Shown piece by piece: positions 13,613-24,780 of a stretch of 64,000 nt of DNA. Each line of letters opens with the position of its first letter. The stretch's first letter is position 1. A program made the translations under genes and the position numbers. The notes beneath the pieces are model-generated. The model saw only the letters and a list, made by a program, of their open reading frames with translations. It was not told where the DNA came from and did not search any database. The stretch comes from Lepturacanthus savala (Eukaryota > Chordata > Actinopteri > Scombriformes > Trichiuridae). The stretch spans positions 9,895,690-9,959,689 of the forward strand of contig CM060463.1 in the NCBI GenBank assembly GCA_030544235.1, written 5' to 3'.

Positions 13613-14227
13613 GAAAAGCTCCTGGGCTGAATGGTGGTGTATTAATCACACTGACGCCTGGCACTGCGATCTGTGTCCCAGTCTTTTAATTGCATCCGCT
13701 CTGCTTTGCTCCCGCTCTCCCTCTTTATCTTGCCTCTTTCCCCTTTCTCATTCTTCAAGTCTCCTCATGCAAGTACAGTACCCATGAGAGAAGGCTAATG
13801 CACAGATAAGAGGGAGGGATGTGGACGTGCGGAACCCAACACTCAAAGTGCCTAAAGTGCCCCGGCCAAAACCTGCAGGACAGCGAAAATCAGGCAGCGG
13901 CGTCCCGAGACCAGAGCTGCAATGTAGAGCGAAGCTACCTGTGTCTTGCGGTGGTGTGGCAGCAGCAAAAAGGAAATATCTGTTGGGAAAAGTCTTCGTA
14001 ATCCATTGAAACACCGTGCCAACCGTTGAGAAAACCCCACACGAGCACGTGGCCCACGCGACATCCTGTACGTGTGCGGTTACAACATGATATAAAGACC
14101 TCTCGGTATCCTGACAGGCTCGTAGGCTCGCACTCCTTCGCCGCTGATGACAGGAAGTCCTGCTTTTACAACTGTATCCTCATACCTGCAGAAGAGGGAG
14201 GTGACAGTAGGAAAAGGACGGTGCGAT

Positions 14228-14243
14228 GGGGGGGGGGGGGGGG
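14228..14243 (+). repeat. 16-base G run
   Basis: Uninterrupted G16 following GCGAT. Confidence 0.9.
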
Positions 14244-14396
14244 CGTGTTTGTAGGCGGATGTCGGCCCTATAGACTTGACAGTGTACTAACAATGTGACA
14301 AGATTTCGTTCAACCCCTCGAGTGCACCGGCACCAGATAACAAGCATGTGGCGTTAAGAAAGAGAAACAAATGCAACTTGACAGCACCTTCTCTCC

Positions 14397-14614
14397 CACA
14401 CACACACTCAAACACACACACACACACGCATGCAAGCACACCTATGGGAACTGGAGTTGATGACGTCATACCCATTTACGCAGCAGCAATTGTATATGCA
14501 TAGAGCTCATGTCACACATTCCCACTCCGATGTCCCCTTTCCACTCTCACTCTGGCTCCCTCACATGCATAAGCACACACAGCAACTCCCCCCCCCCCAC
14601 ACACACACACGCGC
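14397..14614. repeat. CA-rich and C-run simple repeats
   Basis: Interrupted (CA)n tracts lie at about 14397-14430, and a C11 run followed by (CA)n lies at about 14587-14611. Confidence 0.85.
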
Positions 14615-16727
14615 TTGAGTCGCAGTGGTTTCTTTTTGTGGGAGCGAGCTGTCAGACGGAACTGTGTGGGCTTTTGTTAAACAGAGAACTGCAGAGGCAG
14701 AGAAATTCATTTCCAACTGCGGCAGAAAAAAAAAAAGGAAGAAGAAGAAACCTTTTCAGGAAAGTCACATTGTACCTGCAGTATTTTAAAAACAGCAGCA
14801 TGTAAACTGAATTAGTTATAAGCATTCCTGTGGGGACACAGTGGGCTGGATCTCAAAAGAGTTTCTAGGGTTGCGGATGTAGTGCGTGGGGCAATTCAGG
14901 TTTGACTACAGATCCACATGCCACACACATGTCAGAATTTCAAAGTCGTTCCCCTGTCTTTTAATTTAGGAATCTTTGTGAAAGCCTTCGTGGTTGGTGG
15001 TTTGTGCATTACATGACTGATCTGCGGCCGGAGGCGGTCACAGATTACAAGATCTTTCACCAGGACAAGTCTCTCTGGTGTCCAAACTATCTTGTCATGA
15101 AAAAAACAGGAAATGATGTGTGTGAATGTGGGAGGATAGGATGGTAGAATGGGGTGGGTGGGGATCTGTGTTTTTTTTTTTTTTTCCTTTTGGATTGATA
15201 TGTCACTTGGGAAAATTCATTAAAAAAGATGCAATATGCATGCAGTTTTTTTTTTCTTCCAAGGATAAAAATCCGCAACAAACAAACGAACGATCCAAGT
15301 AGTTTATGTGCTGATTTGCAGTGAAAAAACAAGGAATTTAAAAAAAGGAAAGGATGACTGATGTTACGAGACTTTCCCCAGGTTTCCCTCTTACCCTCTG
15401 TCTTGCACAATGGCGTCGTCTCAGTTTAAGGCAACACGCACTTCTAGGGTTTAGGGTTAAAAAAATTTGAGGACTGTAAATTTTAAATGCAGCAATGTGG
15501 GGCAATGTCAGAGCAGAATCAGCTATTTTAGTAAATAGAAGCTATTTACTATCAATAATCATATGGCATAATATCAGCCTACAGATTAAGCTGTTTGCAA
15601 ATAACACATTATTCACACATTATCTGTTCTAAATGTACCTTAAAGGGATATTTAAAGTTTGTAGTACTCTTAGCATGTGAGTGGACAAATGTGCTTCAGG
15701 CAAAAATTATGGGTACAACTTGTAAATGCAATGAACCAGGACAGATCTGAGATGTTTTCTCATGTGTCCCTGCATTAGTGGCATTAATAATAATTTCGCT
15801 TCATTGGCCCTAGTTCAAATTAAAAATGTGTCCACCGCAGTGAGATAACCATAACCAAAATAACACCTCCGGTCTTGCACTGAAACTTAAAAACTACTAC
15901 TTAAGTATCCGTGCATATACTGTGTATTTGCTTTGTATTTTATCAGTGTTTGTTTACTTTTCAGCCGGCTCTGTGTTGCCGTCTCTTACAGCCTCAGCCT
16001 GGCAAAAACACCACTATCGCAAATGGAGTGGGCGGCGTCGATTTTCCTGTTGGCTTGAGGAAAGTAGGCAGGATACCAGAGGGATTGTTTACCTAGCGCC
16101 GTGGCACCACCGCGACGAGCAGCACCTTAACAAAAGCAGCTCCATATGCTCAGTCTGCACCCGTGTACCCCACGCTGCAGCTGACGTAGCGCCTGCTATT
16201 GAGACTTTTTAACTTTTGTTCACAACTGTGTCAACTGTGTAAAGAGGGTTATGCCGCGTCCCACACCAGATGCCACATCGCAACTCTATTTATATCCGCT
16301 GTTGCTAATGTGGTAATCTATTTATATGCCTTTCAAATCAGAGAAATAAAGCGCTTTGCCGCTGATTAAGAAACGGATCAAATTAACAGCAAGGATCGAT
16401 AAACGCAAGGTGAGGCGTGCAGAACCAAAGCGGCCGTTAAACGTGAGGATAAGAACAGTAATAAAGGTTTGTTGGGAAAGATGCGGGTCTATAAAAAGAT
16501 CCAATCTTTATCGTTAAAATGGTCAGTAAAATCCTATAATCACTTCTCTGAAAAACCAGCTAAACGGTGTGTAACTGCCAAAATCATGTGACGCGATCGT
16601 GACCTTTTCCTTTGCGCCGTCATTTAGCTCCTGTGGTGCCATTCTCGGTGCTCACTATGACAATAGTAATAACTTACTCGCCAGGGTGTCCATGTTAATG
16701 CCTGTCAGGTCAGACCGGCTGTCCTGG

Positions 16728-16760
16728 ATGGATGGGCGGGTGGATGGATGGATGGATTGA
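16728..16760. repeat. (GGAT)n tetranucleotide repeat
   Basis: About seven GGAT/GGGC units lie in a long purine-rich stretch that continues to about 16890. This composition creates the 195-residue open frame starting at 16788, which has no recognisable protein content. Confidence 0.85.
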
Positions 16761-17081
16761 GAAAGGAGGAGGCAGGAGAGGGAGGGGATGAGGATGAGGG
16801 AAGGAGGACAAGTAAGCTGCGACACTAGAGAGCAGGGAAGTGGAGGAGACAGCGAGGAGGAGGAGGTGAGGACAGGAGGAGAGGATGCCAGCATGGTGGA
16901 CAGGTACACGCGGTGCAGACGGATGCAGACGAGTGAGGGAGGCACGCTCCATGCGAATGCACAGAGGTCCTACCTGCCATCTACATTATGCATACATGTA
17001 ATGTTTCCATACAAGAGCCGTTTGGGCTTCCTCCAGGGTATTGTCGTGGATCTACAAGCAGGAAGATACAAAGAGCATAAG

Positions 17082-17109
17082 CGTGTGTGTGTGTGTGTGT
17101 GTGTGTGTG
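17082..17109. repeat. (GT)n microsatellite
   Basis: About 13 GT units. Confidence 0.92.
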
Positions 17110-17701
17110 GTCGGTCAGCGTTCACGGCTGCTTGGCCGCTCTGTTTTAGCCGCGGCTGTGCTGAGCTGGCCTGCTCCGCTGGGCAGCATGTTCTCTGCCG
17201 TACGGAGTCCAGAGGAGAGCAGCCAAGCAGAATGACACCAGCCTCAGCAGCCTGCCAAACACCGCTGTGGATGGCAGGACACGCTAAAATATACAGGACA
17301 CACACACAGGGCCTGCACACAGAAACACACGCATGGAACACACACACGCACACTCACGTACGCACAGAAGCTTAGAAAGGGGTCGCACAGGGGCAGGCCA
17401 ACACGCAGACACACACGCATGAACACTATGGGCTACAGAAGTTACATGTGAGAAGAGAGAAGACTATTGCCCCCTATATTTTCCTTCAACCATAGAGAAC
17501 CAGGGCAAAGCACAAGTAGACACACGCATATTTTTTTTAAAAAGAAGGCAAAAAAGTCCTTATCCAACTTATCCTCATGCAGTTTACATTGTTTTCTGAA
17601 TCAGTATGTTTGAAGCAGCAATATTCCCTGTAGAGGCTTTGCTATACCCAATCACTATTATTATATATAAGTAATTATACTAGATATGAGGCTGCTTGTT
17701 T

Positions 17702-17748
<47 letters not shown>
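17702..17748. repeat. (TA)n microsatellite
   Basis: About 23 TA units with one C interruption near the start. It lies just before an hAT-type fragment. Confidence 0.92.
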
Positions 17749-17751
<3 letters not shown>

Positions 17752-17764
17752 AAATGATATAGTG

Positions 17765-17964
17765 CGATCTACAAAAGTAATCTAACAGAATCTTCATAAT
17801 GAGTCATTTTACTTCAAGTACTTTTTACTGATAATACTTGTCTACTTTAAATAAGTAACAATTTCAATTGAGGATGTTGACTTGATATTATTAGTACTTT
17901 TTTGGCAACTGTATTTCTACTTTTACTCAAATAAAGGATCTGAGTGTTTCATCAACCCCTGCTG
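17765..17964. mobile_element. Truncated hAT-type MITE, right end
   Basis: The block has repeated TACTTTTACT-like motifs and ends AAAGGATCTGAGTGTTTC, followed by a CCCCTGCTG remnant. This is a mutated form of the common fish repeat whose right end reads AAAGGATCTGAGTACTT...CCACCACTG. The left half is not recognisable and may have been lost at the neighbouring (TA)n tract. Confidence 0.55.
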
Positions 17965-19540
17965 TTTGCACGGAAATGCACACTTGAGCTTCACACTGCA
18001 GATGTCTTGAGAAATGCCAGACAGTGAGTCTTCCTGGCAGCCTTTATCGTGCCAGAGAGAAACATGCTGACAGAAATGTGGCACCGTGACATCACCTTTT
18101 AGATGTTTTTGTTGATCTGCTAAAATGATCATTCATAAAAGATAAGCGGTGAATTGAAGCTGCCTGTAGACATCTGGCAGCAGTCGGATGTCCTTGGGTC
18201 TGTGTGATTTTGACTGTGACATGCAGAAGACTTAAAGTGTCATGTTGTGCAATAACTACCTTTAGAATATTTAGATGCAGCCTGATGTTGGAGCCCTCGG
18301 AACCCGCCCCCAGTGCGTTTCTCTGTCACTCGGGTTTAGCCTTAGTGCTCCAGATAAACTGCCCTGCTGATGTGCTCGAGTTTAGAGGCAACAACGACTG
18401 AACATGGCGACAATATGTCTGCGTGTTTGTCTTTTCCATGTTTTTGCACAAAAGAACGTCGCAGTTCGCGAAACGTGAGGTGACCGACAGATTTACCTGC
18501 ACTAGACAACAATAACAATACATTAGCACAGATTAGTCATCTGCACGGTTTGTCTTCAACATACGCATTGTGATGCAATGAATAAACTGCACGGCTACAT
18601 TTGCACATTAACTCTTCTTGTCTGAAACAAATGAGTTTTTTTAAGGCTTTGAAAATTATACCAATTAGAGCATATTAGTGCATATATTTTTAAATGCATT
18701 CCTATGTCCTTTTCTGTCTGATGGTGTGTAGCCTATCTGCTCTAACTCTTCTTTTATCCTTCCATCTCTCTCTCTCTCTCCTGCACACACACACACACGC
18801 ACACATGCCATTGTCTCTTTCTGTTGCTTTCATCTCCATTTAACAGCGTGACAGATCAGATTCCACCACCTGATTTGAATGTGCTTTGTGGACAGCATTT
18901 TTAATGAGCACCACGGCCTTTATGAATATCTCCACACTAAGTAGATGTGTCAGGAATCAGGGTCACGGTCCCGGCTCCTCGCGGGTACACACCAGTAGGC
19001 GGTGAGTGGTAAACTGAGGACTGGTCCGGTGCCCACACAAAGAATTGTGCGCCTCGCAGACCATATGCGCATTCCCATGCCAACTGGCACCACCACGGCA
19101 CGCAAAGAGCAGCAGGATCCAGACAGACCCTCAGAGACCTCACTGGTTTTATTGTAGCATTAGCATTGACATTCATATATGCACCGGATGAGGATAGACA
19201 TCATCAGACTAGCTGCGTTTGAACTTACTTACACGTATACACACACACTCACACACACACACAGACATGAATTCATAAGCGGCGCTTTGCAGTGCTCATG
19301 TCCTTAAGCCTCCCCTCTCTAGCTGCACCACAAGAGACCTGTCTAAATGACAACAATTAGCCTGCTCAGTTCAAGCTAATTAAAGTCATTTACATAATAC
19401 ATGCTTGCCATCACAATTCATCTATGGACAAACCAAGCAGTTCCATGTCGTATTGTCTCAACCTGATGTTAAATCACCTACCGCCTTTATAAATGATCCC
19501 TAAAGCTTATCACTCACATTAGGACATTCTTCACTGGGCT

Positions 19541-19577
19541 TGTGTGTGTGTGTGTGCATGTGTGTGTGTGTGTGTGT
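19541..19577. repeat. (GT)n microsatellite
   Basis: About 18 GT units with one CA interruption. Confidence 0.9.
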
Positions 19578-20121
19578 TTTTTTAATGAAAATATGGATTG
19601 CGTTTGCCAACGTAGACAGATGCAGACATTGTCAAAACTGTGTTTACCATCCATCCCATTACGCATGCAATTACTCAGAGGTTGAAAACAAGCAGCCTCA
19701 TTTATGTGACGCTGAGCTGCACTGGCTGAGCAGGCTCTCATGCTTTATTAGCCTGTTGTTTGGGAGCTGCTTTTGACAGGAAGCTGGGCGATAAATTAAA
19801 TAGATGGCTTGATAAAAAGCTTGCTGTGCAGAATTCTTCACGCTGGATTTTTGAAAAATCACAACGCCTCAGCTCGTAAGAAGTGATCTGTTCCCTGGAT
19901 GATTTATGAAATCAATTTGTCTTGTTATCAGCAGCCACAGTTTGCGGGATAAGATCAAAGCACATGCATTGCAACTTGGGGGTAGGGGGAGACGAGGGAA
20001 TAGTTGTGTTTGTGTGTGTGTGTGCCTGCATGTGTGTGTGTATCACACAATCTCGGAAACCCATAGAATATCATTTCGCAACGATTTAGCCTGTGAGGGT
20101 AACGACCAGTGTTTCTGGGCT

Positions 20122-20613
20122 TCTGGTTCAGCTTGTTTGGGGTCACGTAGAAATTTCCTTATTTTTTAAAGAAAAGCACTGTTTTTTCAATGAAGATAAC
20201 TTTAAACTAATCAGAAATATACTCTAGACATTGCTAATGTGGTAAATGACTATTCTAGCTGCAAATGTCCGTTTTTTGGTGCAATATAGAGGCCCATGTC
20301 CAGCAACTATCACTCCAGAGTTCTAACGGTACAATGTGTTTGCCTATTGCATCAGAAGGCTTATGGATGATTAAAAAACCCTTTGCAATCATGTTAGCAC
20401 AGCTGAAAACAGTTTAGCTGGTTAGAGAAGCTAGAAAACTGACCTTCCTTTGAGCAGGTTGAGTATCTGGAGCATCACATTTGTGGGGTGGATTCTAACC
20501 TTGTCAATGTCTTGACTGTATTTTCTATTCATTTTACAACTCATGATGATAAATAAAATTGTGACTTTTCATGGAAAACACAAAATTGTCTGGCTAACTT
20601 TTAAACTGTAGTG
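20122..20613. mobile_element. Tc1/mariner-like MITE, longer decayed copy
   Basis: It matches the element at 28616-28972 over most of its length: AAACTAATCAGAAATA, CTAATGTGGTAAATGAC, TTTTTGGTGCAATAT, CCAGCAACTATCA, CAATGTGTTTGC and TTTTCATGGAAAACAC occur in the same order in both. This copy keeps an extra internal segment of about 110 bp (around 20360-20470). Its ends (GTTTGGGGTCAC on the left, GTCTGGCTAACTTTTAAACT on the right) are mutated. No transposase is encoded. Confidence 0.75.
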
Positions 20614-21480
20614 GAACTCCAGGCAACATTTCAGCCAATGGGTTCCGCCTCTTCAGCTCCCAACACTTCCTGTTTAAATGCGAGCAACCAAAGTGTGTTG
20701 CGGTAATAATCGCAAGCTAAATTTCAAGTGCTCACTTCAAGACGTGATTGATTAACCCTGCTCGAGATACAAACCCCGAAATGCTTCTGATACCAAAATC
20801 TTGCCCCTTACCAACAGGCTCTTCCTTCATATGCAGATATCTGTTTCTAGCGATTATCAGTAGCACAATAGACGAGCTAAAAACATCCACATGCACATGC
20901 TCGTACTATTGCATCATGCTGTGAATCATGGGATAATGTTGCGCTGAGTGCTGATTAAATTTGACATTGGAAAGAAAGGTTTTCCCAAATTGTCATGTCT
21001 TGAGATGCTGTCAGTTTCCCCTGTGATTTGTGCGGTGTAATGGCATATTCATGTCAACCGTCACCGCGGAGCCTGCACTCAGCGGCCCAGCATCCCCCTT
21101 CCCCTCTTGCGGCTGTGCAATCTGTCACAGAACTTTACTCATATGTGGAGTAGGAGGATGGCAAACAACCCTACATACCCGAACCTCCAACACTCCTCTT
21201 ACAAGTGCATATGGTACATTACGCTGGAAACAGGAATAGCGCTGCGTGTTTGCATGTGCATGTGTGCAAACATGAGCTCCACTCACAGCTCCCTTTCTTT
21301 TGTGTCAGTCAAGCAAAACCCTCCAAATGTCATTCAAGTCTGTGCTCCATGTGCTTGGCAGCAAAGCAATTGGCCCAGTCAGCCTAATGTGCTTTAGACC
21401 TTCTCTTCATGGTTTCCCTGGCATTTTGACATTGCTATCCATCTCGTTTGGGAAAAGAATGATATAAAAAAGAATTAGGT

Positions 21481-21494
21481 CCCCCCCCCCCCCC
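21481..21494 (+). repeat. 14-base C run
   Basis: C14, about 250 bp upstream of the prodomain exon. Confidence 0.9.
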
Positions 21495-21746
21495 GCCACA
21501 CCTCCTCGTGTTCCGGTTCAGAAAAAGATAAGCAGTTAGTTTTGCCAAAGACGTCAAAGCGGGGAATCAGAAGCGACAGCAGACGGGATGAGATATTTTG
21601 AGATACGTCTTGACGGATGCGGGTTAATCTTAAGCCTACCAGATGAGTCAAGGATTTGCGTACACCTCATGGAGTAAATATCATCGTGCTTGCTCTCTCT
21701 AATTCCGTAACCCTCTCTTTCCCTCTTTCCCTGTCTGTCTCTGCAG

Positions 21747-21973
21747 TGAAGTTTGAGGACTGCCAGCGTAACCGGGAGGTGGGCTTCGTCAGCAGCGACC
21801 CCAACTTCAGCGTGAGGCCTGACGGGATGGTGTACGCCGAGCAGGAGGTGGCCAACCTGTCGGAGCCCATCCAGTTCATGGTGACGGCCCGGGGGCTCCA
21901 TGACCCACACATCTGGGAGACCACGGTGAAGCTGGCCCTGTCCGGACACCTCCACCCTTTACCCCTGACAAAG
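21747..21973 (+). CDS. cdh4: cdh4 exon encoding most of the cadherin prodomain (exon 3 by homology)
   Basis: The exon is 227 bp: two bases completing a split Val codon, then 75 codons starting KFEDCQRNREVGF and ending PLPLTK. It carries the cadherin prodomain core, including the Cys of the VKF..C motif, a PDGMVYA segment (DGMVYA in CDH2) and IWETTVKLALSG, which aligns with EKWQVAVKLSL of CDH2. The prodomain keeps the precursor non-adhesive until it is cleaved in the secretory pathway. The acceptor follows a strong pyrimidine tract (ttccctgtctgtctctgcag), and the donor is aag|gtgagc. The exon ends on a complete codon and joins in frame to the exon at 29818. It is clearly more GC-rich than the flanking intron. 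A longer Met-started reading frame covers it, but its upstream part is intronic. The prodomain evolves fast, so the paralogue call here leans on the next three exons. Confidence 0.92.
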
Positions 21974-23368
21974 GTGAGCGAGAGACAACGTGATATCATC
22001 ATCGTTTCCTCCTGCTGTCTGTCTCATTCTCAGATGGTCGGAACATATTGTGAAAAGTAAATTGATCAGCTCACGGCTGTTGAAAGCAAACCTTTAAAAT
22101 ATCCGATAAGGGATTGGGAACATTCAATAAGCAGATTGGAAACCTGGATTTCAGATTTGACAAAAAACACCATTCACCCCTCTCCAAATCTTTAGTTGTT
22201 TTCTAATTAGTAACGCTAGCTTTTATTTTGACAAAGATAAAAAAAGATCTTTTAGTCAAAGGCTCCCAGAAATCAACAGAGAAAGACATGAGACACTAAT
22301 CACATTACCACAACAAATCAAACATGAACAGGGTGAAAAGCATACTGCGAAATAGCACACTTATGTGCTGATTTTTTTAGATTCCTCCTCTTACCATTTA
22401 CATTAAAAATGCTTTTGTCCAGTGTCTTCCTTACCTTCTACATGTATGCACATGTTATGCCATTAGTTAGTGTTTAATAAGGGCAGAGGCACAACGGTGG
22501 AGATGCAGTGCTTCTCTCTGACAAGTGGAGACACGGCCCTATTTGCTACCAAGGCACGATTAGCAAATGTGTACACAGTCATATATATAGCTAGTAGCTA
22601 CTGACTTTCACTTCTGGGCTTTAAATGTTGAGCGACAAACCCATTACCATTTTTCCTGCGGTACTTGTTGAACGCCAGTGGGCTTAATGTTCAGTCATGT
22701 TTCTAATCATGACGAAAGGCCCATGACTCGTGTAGCTAAAGCAATTGCAGAGTGGGTATTAAAATTCTGCCCACTCCTGGCAGTACAATAATGGAGACTG
22801 GGAAATAATTGACATTGATTGAGCTAATGTTCTGCACACCAGAATTTGCGAGGACCAGGTGATGTAGTTTCAGTGTATAATTATGTTCCTCACACTGTAG
22901 AAGTAGAGAAAGATTCAATAACTGAACAAGAAATAAATGTGTTTTCTCTAAACTCATGCAAATATGAAAACAATCTTTATAAGTTGCACATTTTTAACAC
23001 TGTCAACACGCGTTCGTCGTCATCACTTTTTTTTAGATGCTATAAATAGATGTTAGGGTAGAATTTAGTTCTGTTCTTCTGAGTGGGAAATTGCTTCTAT
23101 GGCCTGAGGAGAAATGAAAATAAACTTGTGCACAGTCATAAAAAATGTAATTATTATAGTAGAATATGTGCTACAGGATAGGATTGAGAAGGAGTGCTTA
23201 GCTATGGCAAAGTCTCTGATATTTTGGGGGTAATTTATGCATTTACTGCATGTGATGTTTTTGATGGTCTCGAGTGTGAAATTGGGTGAAATTTACTACA
23301 GTCTGGTTGATTAAATTTTGATACATTTTGTAGTCTTTGTAATGTCAAACCTCAAATGTGGGCAAGGT

Positions 23369-23398
23369 CTTATTGCTCTACAGCTGTAGAGCAATAAG
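23369..23398. repeat. Perfect 30-bp palindrome
   Basis: Fifteen bases (CTTATTGCTCTACAG) are followed immediately by their exact reverse complement with no spacer. It lies 7 bp left of the hAT-like MITE at 23406. It could extrude as a cruciform or a hairpin in RNA. Confidence 0.95.
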
Positions 23399-23405
23399 TT
23401 GTCAG

Positions 23406-23777
23406 TAGGGCTACTTAATTATGGAAAGAACAACATTATTATGATTATTTTGGTCAATTTTGAAATCACGATTATTCATGATTATATTTTAGTTACACAA
23501 TGACTTTATTCAGCCTGAGCGTCTTTGTCCATTTGTTTGAGATAGTTACACAGATTTGTTGTGTTGCCAAGATATAGCGTCTGCTCCTTGTTGGACTGTT
23601 GGAACCTAAATTGTTTCCATATAAGAGAACACCCTTTTTCTCAAACAAAGACTCCACTCTCCCTCTGCCATTTCTCTCTCTCTCTCACATTCGTGTGACA
23701 ATGAGAATGTATTGCGTCTCTTTCAGAAATTTTGTAAAAAAAAAAAAAAAAAAGATTTAATCACTTGCACAGCCTTA
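23406..23777. mobile_element. hAT-like MITE with GGGCTGCACGATTA-type ends
   Basis: The left end TAGGGCTACTTAATTATGG and the right end, read in reverse as TAAGGCTGTGCAAGTGATTA, are degraded versions of the common fish terminal motif TAGGGCTGCACGATTA. The inner CACGATTATTCATGATTAT fits the same family. The 8-mer TGTCAGTA occurs at both junctions (23400-23407 and 23780-23787), consistent with an hAT-sized duplication that overlaps the TA of the left end. It is non-coding, with an internal poly-A tract at about 23738. Confidence 0.6.
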
Positions 23778-24149
23778 AATGTCAGTATGCTATTATGCTT
23801 ATAATTGCAATGCTAAAGGTATATACAGTCTATTTATCATTTGTTAATAAGCAGTACATGCTAATTACAGTAACTGATAAGGGAAAAGACTTTGCAGTGG
23901 CCCACGATATCTTCATTTGCAGAAAATACTGCATATTCAGAAACAATATAGATTCCAAAACACATTCAAAATACAAAGCACCCCAACAATGTAATTGTAC
24001 TGCAAATAAAACAAAGAATTGCTGCATATGTTATGTTGTTTATGTAGCATGCAGTTGATGGATCAAATTTAGGAAGTGCAGTAAACTGATCTTACCCACA
24101 CTGTTGCTGGTATGCACCTAAAAGTTGTTTACAATCTGCCAGTAAACCC

Positions 24150-24185
24150 GAAGAAGAAGAAGAAGAAGAAGAAGAAGAAGAAGAA
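24150..24185. repeat. (GAA)n microsatellite
   Basis: About 12 GAA/AAG units. Purine-only triplet repeat. Confidence 0.93.
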
Positions 24186-24715
24186 ACAAAGCTTAGCATC
24201 TTCACTAGAAGGCTGGTTGTGTTGACTGACTTTGCACATTTTTCTGTTGCATTTGTTTTGGGACATAGTGATCAACAGTTGTTAAAGCAAAATATCAGCT
24301 AAATTACACTTTACACATCCTCACAGATAAACAACCCCCAAAAACATCTGCCAAACATGTTGGTGCATAATGACGGAACAGAATTGCATGTGTGTCCACC
24401 TCCATTGTGCAGTGTATCTGGACCTTAAACAGGGTTGCCAGGTTTGTATCACAATACCAGCACACAATGACCAATGGAAACCAGCCCAGTACCAGAACTC
24501 AAAATAAGCCTCTGTCAAATCATATACATTGATTTTAAGATCCAACAGCATTGCTCTCATTGCCAAATGTATTGTAATATCTACAAAGTCATACCATATA
24601 TATTTAGTGTGCCAGCATGAAGCCACTTTTCTCTGAACATTTTTTTCACCTAGGTCCTAAAATGGCCTTGTTTAATTAAATACACATATCAAATTTGTAT
24701 TAAATAAAATATATC

Positions 24716-24780
24716 TAGTGGTTCTGAACCTTTTTCTAGTCTCAGGGTTCCCATCTGTTAGGGAGCGGCAGAGAGCATTA
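24716..24780. mobile_element. hAT end fragment
   Basis: TAGTGGTTCTGAACCTTTTT followed by CTAGTCTCAGGGTTCCCAT resembles the CAGTGGTTCTCAACC terminal repeat of hAT elements. No matching right end was found, so this is probably a truncated copy. The (GT)n tract at 24790-24830 follows directly. Confidence 0.4.

Larger units (their letters stand above)
1..21746 (+). other. Upstream intron / 5' region of cdh4, no supported exon
   Basis: No coding exon could be supported here. By homology an exon of roughly 110 bp encoding the N-terminal prodomain (a CK-GFSE-like string ending one base into a Val codon) should lie upstream of 21747. Reading the likely frames did not reveal it, so it is probably upstream of the window, although a divergent copy could be missed by eye. 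Most open frames here are low-complexity or random. Contents listed separately include a CpG-rich block, several MITEs, an AT-rich inverted-repeat element, G runs and CA/GT tracts. The remaining sequence, for example 6.0-8.6, 8.8-13.5 and 18.0-20.1 kb, looks like ordinary unique intronic sequence. Confidence 0.7.

Noticed and set aside
16788..17375. Longest open frame in the window (195 residues, plus strand)
   Set aside because: It runs through purine-rich and (GT)n sequence, has no domain-like composition, and several overlapping frames on both strands are equally open.
1..21746. Search for the missing N-terminal prodomain exon and signal-peptide exon
   Set aside because: No CK-GFSE-like string with a proper acceptor and a donor one base into a Val codon was found by eye, so no exon is claimed.
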